Below are positions 55,896 through 64,000 of a stretch of 64,000 nt of DNA, piece by piece. Source of the stretch: Azorinus chamasolen (Eukaryota; Mollusca; Bivalvia; Cardiida; Solecurtidae); contig OY755243.1 in assembly GCA_963576725.1 (NCBI GenBank), forward strand, positions 78,246,417 to 78,310,416, read 5' to 3'. A program made the translations under genes and the position numbers. Positions within the stretch are counted from its first letter, which is position 1. Each line of letters starts with the position of its first letter. Under the pieces are notes generated by a model, which was not told where the DNA came from, did no database searches, and worked only from the letters and a program-made list of their open reading frames with translations.

Positions 55896-58771
55896 TTATT
55901 TTGCCTTTGGATCCACATTGAAAAAGTCTGTCTGTTTCCTATGCCTCTCACCTCTTCTGAGAATAGGATATTTTGTTGTCTGTTGTTGTTTACTAAATGT
56001 CGTCTTTCTTGCATTAGAATTAATTTTATTTGATGTTTTGGGCTGAAGTTCAACATTTTCCCTAAGTTTTGAAGTCAAGCTGTCCCTGAGAACTTGAGCC
56101 CAAACTGGTATTAAGTCAGCAGTGTATCTTTTTAATTTGTCATGATGAACAATTTTGGACTTCTTTTGATTTTTTATCTCAAATAGAAGATCACAAAGTT
56201 TCCTTCTGACAACAAATGGTCCTTGCCAAATTATTGGTTCAAGCTTCTTTGATCGACCTATAACTTTAGTTTTATCCAAGCAATACACAAAGTCGCCAAC
56301 ATTAAATGAAGTTGTATGTACTCTTGAATCATAATTTCTCTTTTGTCTCCTAATACTGGTTTTAGTACTTGTCCTCGCTAAAGTATAAATTCTCTCTAAC
56401 TTTGACTGTAATTGATCTACATACTCGCTAGGCTTTTTGTTTCTAGATTTTGGAAAACATCCATACTGTAGTTGAATAGGCAGAGTTACTTCCCGTCCAA
56501 ACATAAGTTTGTTTGGACTGTACCCTGTAGTACTGTGCTCACAAGAACGATAAGCTGATGTTATAAGCTGCAAATCCACATCCCAGTTACTTTGATTTTC
56601 ATTAATATATGTGGTTATCATGTTATATAAACTTTGATTAAATCTTTCGCACATTCCATTAGCTGAAGGGTGAAAACTTGATGTCCTGGTTCGATTAATT
56701 TCTAACAAACGACAGATTTCTTGAAATACTTTAGATTGATAATTTGAGCCTTGGTCACTGTGTAGATCAAGACTTAAACCATAACGACTAAAGTATTCAT
56801 ACACTATTTTCTTTGCAACTGTCTCAGCTTTTTGATCTTGCAATGCATAACATTCTACATATTTACTAAATTGGTCCATTACAACCAGAATATAACGATT
56901 TCCACTATCACTAATTGGAAGAGGTCCAACAATATCAGTGCAGACCCGGTCCATTGGGTATGACACAGAATACTCAGTAAGGTTGTATCTCCCTGGTTTA
57001 ACTGGTCTTTTCCTAGCTGCACATGCAGTACAGTTACGAATGAAAGTCTGCACATCTGTTTTTAAGTTGTACCACCAAAATGTAGATTTTATTTTTGATA
57101 CAGTTTTGTCTATCCCTAAGTGAGCTGATAATTTTGAACAATGGCAAGACTTGAGAACTTCTCTCTTTAGAACATTTGGGAGCACAATTTGTTCACTTAT
57201 AATTCCATCAGTGGACTTGTAATTTCGAAACAGAACACCACCTTTAATACACAATATATTCCAATTTAACCACAGGTTTCTTATTACGGGTGACTCTCCG
57301 GCAATGCTATCCCTAGAGGGCTTTTGGTTATTTTCCCTCCAAAGAATAATCCGACCCACATCTGGATCCTCCCGCTGCAGACGGGAAATACTCTGTGGCG
57401 AATGATCCACAAGAAGCGAGGTCTTAAACAAACTGCTACTGACGGTTGCATCATGGTCATTCATAGAAAATGACTTACTAGCTGGTTCATTTCCCTCTTT
57501 CACCCCTTCCGAGGATACCTCCTGTTCATTCGGCAACAACCCAGGGCACCTTTCCTGTACCCTTAACCGACGTATATCATAGATATACTTAATTGGCCAG
57601 TAGAGTCCTCCATATACCAATCCCAATCTCTGGAATCCCTTGGTTATACATGTCGACAGAAACTGCATTACAAGTAAGATGAGTCTAAAAGCATAAAAAC
57701 TTTTTAATCCTTTGTTTTCCCTGGAAACGGTAATGTTTCTAGTGAACAAAGGTACAACATCATCAACTTGGGCAAATTCTGACCACTCCTTGTGACGCTT
57801 TGTACACGTTTTACAACCCTTACAAGGCAAGTTCTCAAGAATAGTGTTCTGATCATAGCAATCACATTCACCTGGTATACATGGTATCCTACTTAAACTA
57901 TCACAATTTAAGTGTTTACTTCCTTTCCGGTGTTCTATTTTGAAATTGAATTGTGCTAGCACTTCCAACCATCTCGCCATTTGATCTGTCGGTGACTTAA
58001 AAGACATAAGCCAACGCAAGCTCGAATGGTCAGTTCTAACTAAAAATTCTCTGCCTAATAGATAATGCCTAAATTTGTGCATAAATGTAACCATTGCCAA
58101 AAGTTCTCGTCGAGTTACACAGTATCGGCGCTGGGTTTTTCGTCAGCGACTTGCTTGCAAACATAACAGGTCTCTCAACTTCAGTTTGAGAGATCTTACA
58201 AAACTGCACTTGTGATAAGTAACCACCTATTCCTGTGTTGCTTGCATCTACATCCAAAATGAATAACCCTTCATCATTTGGATAAGCCATAACTTCATCC
58301 CCTATTAGAGCAGATTTTAAATCCATAAACGACTGTTCTTGGTCTATTCCCCATCTAAATGGCTGACCAGCCCCCATCAACGCATTTAACGGAGCCGCTC
58401 TTGCAGAAAAAGATTAAATAAACCTCCGATAATATGAATAAAACTGAACAAAACTCCTCACTTCTGTCAAGTTTCTTGGCTCAGGCCAATTTTGAATTGC
58501 TGACACTTTATCAATTTTTGGTAAAGCGTATGCATCCTTAACTGTCTTTTCATTTAACAATCTATAGTCCACCACTGCCTAAGAGTCCATCTTCCTTAAT
58601 AGCCGCTACCAGTATATCCCAGTGAAAGTACTTATCCCTAATTTTCAGATAAGTTTTTAGCAAGATTGATGTTCCAGCACTAACACCATGACACTTAATT
58701 ATAGTTTCTCTGTAATCACTGTGTTGGACTAATACAGGGCCGGTTGTATTAGTCCTACCTAGTTTTCCCAT
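55896..58771 (-). pseudogene. gypsy Pol: protease and RT core deleted, RNase H and integrase largely intact
   Basis: 58,562-58,771 holds a protease flap-like tail but no DTG active site. It runs into a truncated RT N-terminus (DYRLLNEKTVKDAYALPKID) that is joined directly to the post-RT segment (NWPEPRNLTEVRSF), so the palm with the YxDD box is absent. A stop follows YYRRFI, and an A-run indel lies near 58,135. From 58,100 down one frame covers RNase H (RTDHSSLRWL), the HHCC finger (HLGIDKTVSKIKSTFWW...CTACAARK), the integrase core (CTDIVGPLPISDSGN, LHSDQGSNYQS, NGMCERFNQSL) and a C-terminal GPF-like WQGPFVVRRKL. Ends TAA/TAG near 55,896. Confidence 0.9.
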
Positions 58772-59880
58772 TTAGCAGAGGACTTTTTGCCCTCAGCATT
58801 GGAGTTACAGTCCCTTGCGAAGTGCCCTTTTTCACCACATCTGTAACAGATCACTTCCGCATGCTGTTTCTTTCCTGTTGGTTTTTGAAATGACCGTGGC
58901 TCTTTATTACTAGACTGGGTGAAAATCTGGTTCGCCAAGTGATCAATCTTTTTCCCAAAGGATGTTTTGATGTCTTGACCAAATGCCTGCAATCTACTTT
59001 CTGTTACATAGTCATTCAAAGCTGGCTTTTTAGAGACTTTAACTTCTCTAACTCGCACACCAATTTTCACTTCATCCTTGAGACTATTATAAGTCTCGAG
59101 AATTGTCCTTGCCTCCTCTATAGTTTTTGGATCCTTCATGCCAATATGAAGGGCTGCCTGTTGGTCTTGTAATCCTTTAATAAAGTGACGCACATTAATT
59201 GTCTCACGCGTGATTTCATCAGCTGTTGGGTAACCTTTAATCACCAACTTTCTAATCTCAGACACATATTCAGCCAATTTTTCCTTAGGCTGCCACTTGC
59301 GATTTTCAAGTTCAGCTAAATACGAGGAACTGGTACGTCGCTCCTTGTACCTGGTTTCCAAAGCTGCCATTAACTTTGGATATGACGAAAGAGTGTCTGC
59401 TGTAGTCTGGTTGAACGCGTATTCAGCAGCCTCTCCCCGAAGACTGCTCTGCAAACGGAAAAGACACTCCTCCATATTCCACTTGCACGACTCCACTAGA
59501 GCTCCGAATGGTTTTGCGAAACTTTCCCATGTGCACTTTCCATCAAACAGAACCTGGCGTGGCATAGGGATCTCATGGTTTTTCTTTGGCGCCTGTGCAC
59601 CTTGAACCATGCCCCTATACAATTCATTGGCACGAGTAAGATTCCTTATTTCGTCGTCCTTTTCATTGGAGAGTTGGTTCATTTGCTCCTGATATTGTCT
59701 GATCAGGATATTCCTTTCTTGCACAAACTCCTGCTTATCTGCTTGACTGATTGTAAGCTTACGCCTCAGATCATATATCTCTTTACGCAACTCATCCTCT
59801 ACCTCAGAGTCCTCAGGCTCTGGGGTGTTTGAAGCAGGCGGATCTTGATTTTCCCCTCCCAACTGCTTTTTAGGAGGCAT
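58759..59880 (-). CDS. gypsy Gag with zinc knuckle
   Basis: 373 aa, ATG 59878-59880. An acidic N-terminus and coiled coil (~res 25-90) precede a capsid-like region (WESFAKPFGALVESCKW, then a retrotransposon-gag-like MKD/RETINVRHFIKGL segment) and one CCHC knuckle CYRCGEKGHFARDC near the C-terminus. It ends KWEN-TAG. The pol remnant starts in an overlapping -1 frame at this stop, as is common in gypsy elements. The gag frame is intact although pol is broken. Confidence 0.88.
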   Translation of the reverse strand: MPPKKQLGGENQDPPASNTPEPEDSEVEDELRKEIYDLRRKLTISQADKQEFVQERNILIRQYQEQMNQLSNEKDDEIRNLTRANELYRGMVQGAQAPKKNHEIPMPRQVLFDGKCTWESFAKPFGALVESCKWNMEECLFRLQSSLRGEAAEYAFNQTTADTLSSYPKLMAALETRYKERRTSSSYLAELENRKWQPKEKLAEYVSEIRKLVIKGYPTADEITRETINVRHFIKGLQDQQAALHIGMKDPKTIEEARTILETYNSLKDEVKIGVRVREVKVSKKPALNDYVTESRLQAFGQDIKTSFGKKIDHLANQIFTQSSNKEPRSFQKPTGKKQHAEVICYRCGEKGHFARDCNSNAEGKKSSAKWEN

Positions 59881-60214
59881 ATTTATTGACTTAAATTAAT
59901 CCAACACAGAAAGAATAACACAACACTTATTACTTATATTATGTTTTCACTATTTTTATATTAACACTTGTTATAATTTCCCTTATTTCTTTAACACAAT
60001 ATATATTTTCACTGAGTTATATCCACTTGTGAGAATTTTTAACACGTAATCCAGCAGAATTTTACATCCATTTCAATATCATTTTAAAACACCTTTACTC
60101 TCACATACATTGGTATTTTAATTTTTGAATTTGCTTAGATCAAATTCAAACACTAAGTATTATTTCCACACAATCGTAATATGAATTTCTCCCTGAATAG
60201 CTCAATTAAATCAC

Positions 60215-60436
60215 CTAAGCTCTAGCACTTCTGAGTGACTCATTTTCGTCCCTCAGTTCCTTAAGGCTGTTTTCTTTTGCTTCCATGAATCTTTCAAAAC
60301 ACTTGATATATTCCAAAACACTTGCATGAAAATTTTCCTCTTGGCGTCTGAGGTGTTCTAACAAATTCTTCTGCTCTTCATGTAGTAGTTTGATTGTATT
60401 TTTCAAATCTGATAATTCTTCACATATATCCGCCAT
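60215..60436 (-). CDS. small coiled-coil ORF upstream of gag
   Basis: 73 codons from ATG 60434-60436: MADICEELSDLKNTIKLLHE, then a heptad-rich charged helix ending LRDENESLRSARA. It lies between the primer-binding site and gag in the same orientation. It is open, but I know of no named domain. It could be an accessory or uORF product, or a split-off N-terminal part of gag. Confidence 0.5.
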   Translation of the reverse strand: MADICEELSDLKNTIKLLHEEQKNLLEHLRRQEENFHASVLEYIKCFERFMEAKENSLKELRDENESLRSARA

Positions 60437-60594
60437 TTCACCAATAAAATTACTATACAGTAATCACTATGGTCCATGTAGAGAAATGAATGAGCACCAG
60501 TTACTCCGTAGATGTGTTAAAGTCCGTAAAATCCAGGAATTAAATTTCCACAAGAAACTTTTAATATCCAAGAAATCCCAGTAGCTGCCACCAG

Positions 60595-61324
60595 TGTCAC
60601 AAAAATCACAACCCCTGCCAACCAGTGTTACAAAAATCCCTTACTCTAGCCTTGCTGCTTTTGCCAACAGGGTGATCTAGGTTAACGATTTTTGCTATTA
60701 ATAGTTTCTAGATATTTTCACATTTATTCATCACTTATGTATTCCATAGGGAAAAGTTATAACCAAGAATTCGTTCTTCTACTACGTTTAATTCTCATTC
60801 ATTCAATCACAAAACACACATCATCAAGTCCTAAATAAACTGGTACTTTAAACTCCAAGAATTGTAGTAAATTCAATAGTTCCAAACTCTAAATGGCATG
60901 AATAAAATGTTATGTCCAAAATGCAATGTATGGTACTGGAACTGGTGCTGGTACTTTCAACAGGATATACTGGAGCTGATCCAAACTCAATTCTCAAACC
61001 CTCTCTCTCTCCTCCTGTTTGTAGATCGCTCATTATATACCCAAGCACTGAGTTACGTACCTGAAACTTCAGGTACCAATGACATTAATTATCTAACCTG
61101 GTACTGCGGGTTACTTTGACAAAGATGATAAGACTGGCCAATGGATGCTCCAAGAAGACATATTTATCTTAATGTGATAAATCATCAAGCTAGCCTGGGA
61201 TCTCAGGCCCCTTATCTACCTTTAAACGACTGGTATAGATATTTTTAGAAAGTGCAGGTACTTACCTAAAGTCTAAGGTTAACCCACAAATGACACTTGA
61301 AACAACTTTTTCAAAATTGCAACA
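60595..61324 (-). repeat. gypsy 5' LTR
   Basis: 730 bp, apparently identical to 53663-54392 over every line compared. Contains CTCTCTCTCC and promoter-like AT-rich segments. Confidence 0.93.
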
Positions 61325-61532
61325 CTATCCATGCTATTTTGGCCTACATTGAGTGGCCGCCTGTATCAAAACTAAAAACAGATCAAATATTGATGGGTTG
61401 CTTGATACAAGAGATACTGTAGTATAATGCGAACTTAAACATGTAGTTAAGTGATACATACACGTCATGTATTCATATACTTATTTTGCTACACTACGTC
61501 TAATAATTACAACCAATTCAGAACCTAGAAAG
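61325..61532. other. MITE remnant right of the gypsy insertion
   Basis: ACATTGAGTGGCCGCCTG and TTGCTTGATACAAGAGATAC resemble the TA-type MITE family. No gene seen. Confidence 0.4.
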
Positions 61533-61763
61533 TACATTCGGACTCGATATCTCGAACTCGTTCAACTAGAATCTTACCGCATTTCTACATTTAAATTGTA
61601 ACATTTCTACCTCGCTTTAGTCGAATTTGTCCTTGTTTCAAAATTTAAACATGGATTATGCTGATTCGGTATGGGATAAATGTACACACTATGAATCGGT
61701 TTGGGCTTTGAATTAAGGATATGTTCGCCCTGGACGGGTTCGAGATACCGGGGTCTGACTGTA
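61533..61763. mobile_element. pogo-like TA-flanked MITE carrying an RT fragment
   Basis: Imperfect terminal repeats TACATTCGGACTCGATATC and (reverse) TACAGTCAGACCCCGGTATC. At 61,654-61,703 it holds a stretch matching 52,680-52,730 of the non-LTR RT (GCTGATTCGGTATGGGATAA). A related arm is seen at 26,205-26,300. Confidence 0.6.
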
Positions 61764-62069
61764 ATTAGGTACAACTTATTATTTGATTACAACTCTCGTT
61801 TTCTATATACACGTACATGTAGTTTTCATTGATTTACCATATCGACTTGTATATGTATATGTATGACATGTTTATACCTTGATGTTATTTGGAGAGGACT
61901 CACATAGGCTTTGCCTGTTGTCCAATCCTTTTCTCTGAATAAAATATTGTTTAAATCCAAACCATTGTAATTAATTGTAATACATATATTTACCACAATG
62001 GTTTCAATAAATGAGTTTCACAGAGCCGCATCAGGCGTCAGTAGGAGAGAATGTGTTAAGCCTTTGGGT

Positions 62070-63900
62070 TTATTCAAACTTCAATCAAACAACGACAAAC
62101 TACCCAGTATGTTTCAGTAGAAAGAATAGAAGATACCGGTCAGTTGTCATTGTTTGGTAATATAGAGTGAATTGCAGACTGTTCCGTTTATAAAATATCC
62201 CCTGTTTACCGTTTGACTATAGACTAATTGATCGAGTCCAATGTTTTAAATTTTGAAAATTAAATAGCTACAATCTGCAAGAAATGGCTCTGTCTTCAAT
62301 GTTCAATTTTATTCTTTCTTCCGTTTGATGTCATACTGTCTGTATGGTAAATGAATTTGGATACTTTTGAGACATCAAGTAAATCGGCATCTCATCGGAT
62401 CCAAACTGTTTAAAACACATAATGTCACAAATAAGCCCGTACAATGAAAGGACTAAATAGTGATTGTGTCTCGACCTTGCCAATATACTGAAAACAGCCA
62501 TAATGACAGGATAGGTCAATGGCAATTTATGTGTTTAAACTGTCTCCCAATTGTAAATATCTGCTCGATATATACTCGGTCAACACTTCTGTTTTAAAAT
62601 GATGTTTGCCAAAGGATCGAAATAATCAAAACGCTGTCACAGACTCCGCAAGTTTTAATCTAAAGGTTTTATCCAATAGATAATTTTGGAAATACAAATG
62701 TATTTTACATTATAACACTTGTTGGATATTGTACTAATATCTAATATGCCCGTCACGATACAATATCACACTTGTCGCCAAATGACCTTACTGATCGGTA
62801 AATCCTTGCAACTCTACACCATTTCGGTAATATTCTATAGAAAGAAAATAAAATGGCGGATATTTTAATTGGTGCTGTCAAATACAGATAGGAGACCCGG
62901 CTGCAAAAAAGCAGATGCCCATTTTAAGAAAAATCACACCCTCTCTTCCCCAAATAACATCACTTTAATCTTGACAGATAAGTTCATACCAAAACTTTCA
63001 TACACATTTCACCAGGACACACGTATCCATCATCATATTGGCAAATTGTATACTCTCATTTTTAGCAGACATCATGCATCTCTCATATACAATACATTTT
63101 CTGTTTTCACTTGCATTTTGTCTTGGTAAATTAATGTCTATTGATGTATATTCTACACGGATGACTCTTATCCATTTTACCATTGTTTCCAATTAGAGGA
63201 TCATGCTTAAATGACGTGTCTGGCACGATATTTTGTTGTACAGGAATTTAGACATAAAATATATAATTTACCGTACATTGGCGACAATATACTACTATAT
63301 GTTATGCGTTACCTGTCTGGCATTTGCAAACAGGAACCATGCTGTCTGATATTCGATCAATAGTTTCTCAAAAGCTGGAACGATTAGGAAGTAATAAAAC
63401 TTGCACCATGTCCGTTTGAGTAGATATAATTACATGATGATAAGTGTAAATCAAATACATAGTTTCTAATTAGATTGGTATACTGGGAAGTGGATTCATT
63501 TAAAACTGAAGGGGGTCTATTGATTATTCACTTATACTTAGGCTTCAGTAAATATTGAATGCTCTTAGAAAGACATGTATACCCATGTAGATGTCCTGGT
63601 GCAATGTAGACCTATTCCGATGCGATAAAGGCTTTAGGAAATATTGATCAGGGTCTATGCTTATAAAACTTTTAGTTGAGTCTGAGTACGTTCTCAAGCT
63701 TTTGATTGGTCAGATTTGAGCCTCTGGCTCAAATCTGACCAATCAAAAACTTGAGAACTCAAATCTGACCAATCAAAAGCTTGAGAACGAAACTCAGACT
63801 CAACTAAAAGCTTTATAAGCATGGACCCAGATGCCAAACAGATTGGAGCCTGCTGAGACTCGACATCTCAGCGGAATGTTGTTTTCAAATTCGACTAAGG
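62070..63900. repeat. segmental duplication block, partner 29,290-32,850
   Basis: Gives the empty sites for three elements of the other copy and itself carries fold-back A copy 6. No gene seen here; the rest to 64,000 is also without a recognisable feature. Confidence 0.88.
63650..63832. repeat. fold-back element family A, copy 6
   Basis: It has an empty counterpart at 32,752-32,765 (TTGATCTGATGCCAAACAG), showing that the element is mobile and giving its limits to within a few bases. Confidence 0.9.
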
Positions 63901-64000
63901 TAGTGGCTTAGTGGAATAAGGATTGGCCAAGTTGAACCTCATTTCCCTTTATAAAGACATAGACAAACAGTAAAAGCCTAGAATACTCTCACAAACAGAA

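Larger units (their letters stand above)
53663..61324 (-). mobile_element. Ty3/gypsy LTR retrotransposon, 7.66 kb, internally deleted
   Basis: Minus-strand element with two 730-bp LTRs (60595-61324 is 5', 53663-54392 is 3'), each TGTTGC...GTGACA on the element strand. Primer-binding-site-like TGGTGGCAGCTACTGGGA lies just inside the 5' LTR; a polypurine tract AGCAGGGGGGTAG lies before the 3' LTR. The gene order is small coiled-coil ORF, gag, pol (protease and RT remnants, RNase H, integrase). Candidate target-site duplication ATAT/CTAT matches at three of four bases only. Confidence 0.93.
51108..61958 (+). mobile_element. 5'-truncated non-LTR retrotransposon (jockey/CR1-like) hosting a nested gypsy
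   Basis: Flanked by a perfect 16-bp target-site duplication AAACCATTGTAATTAA (51092-51107 and 61959-61974). The 5' end is truncated just before the RT domain, so the endonuclease is lost. The 3' UTR resumes after the gypsy insertion and ends near TCTGAATAAAATATTG. A pogo-like MITE (61533-61763) also sits in the 3' part. Confidence 0.88.
50991..62055. mobile_element. TTAA-flanked MITE split by nested retroelements
   Basis: The left half (50991-51107) and right half (61959-62055) together make a member of the 'CATTCCCTC' MITE family (compare 27,193-27,421). The outer ends are flanked by TTAA (50987-50990 and 62056-62059). The halves are separated by the non-LTR element at 51108-61958. Confidence 0.85.

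Overview
The window is AT-rich eukaryotic (metazoan) DNA and almost certainly comes from a bivalve mollusc. The pointers are a split gene with GT/AG introns, intronless nicotinic-receptor-like genes in tandem, 'pearl'-like repeats with (GTCC/GTCT)n tracts and ~70-270 bp core arrays, dense TTAA- and TA-flanked fold-back MITEs, a mariner, a Ty3/gypsy element, a jockey/CR1-type element and N-terminal-GIY-YIG Penelope-like ('Naiad') elements. I cannot name the species.

Host genes, all on the minus strand. (1) 2,152-20,514: six exons of an L-xylulose/dicarbonyl reductase (DCXR-like short-chain dehydrogenase). The catalytic residues fall at the numbers known for human DCXR (N107, S136, Y149, K153). 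The last ~35 codons lie beyond the left edge. (2) 23,907-25,208 and 36,036-37,325: two intronless, tandemly duplicated Cys-loop channel subunits of nicotinic receptor type. Both lack the loop-C cysteine pair.

Large-scale layout. Much of the window is a decayed segmental-duplication array. Recognisable pairs are 1-200/50,660-50,890; 8,280-9,660/33,010-34,165 (carrying a spare DCXR exon 4); 23,110-25,830/35,640-42,600 (the two channel genes); 26,600-28,030/47,640-48,570; 29,290-32,850/62,070-63,900. Comparing the copies reveals filled and empty sites for several mobile elements: a mariner, a pearl-like repeat, a TA-MITE, a fold-back and a Penelope-like element.

Most interesting element. 37,900-42,517 is a nearly complete Penelope-like element of the Naiad type with two identical 420-bp pseudo-LTRs. 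Between them one frame runs for 1,063 codons without a frameshift but with five in-frame TGA codons and one TAA. Four of the five TGAs sit where related elements would be expected to have conserved cysteines (the two Cys of the endonuclease CCHH finger, the first Cys of the linker CxC motif, and a Cys before the RT). Two of these TGAs are also present in a diverged second copy on the other strand (48,873-50,515). A SECIS-like stem-loop (41,932-41,994) starts at the TAG stop, and a diverged third copy (34,877-35,470) keeps the same fold with different paired bases. This is a selenoprotein-encoding retroelement. Multi-selenocysteine Naiads have been reported from clams, so the class is known; the copy-to-copy evidence here is independent.

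Right third. 50,991-62,055 is a nest. A TTAA-flanked MITE is split by a 5'-truncated non-LTR retrotransposon with a 16-bp target-site duplication, which is in turn split by a 7.66-kb gypsy element. The gypsy element has 730-bp LTRs that look identical but has lost its protease active site and the reverse-transcriptase core.
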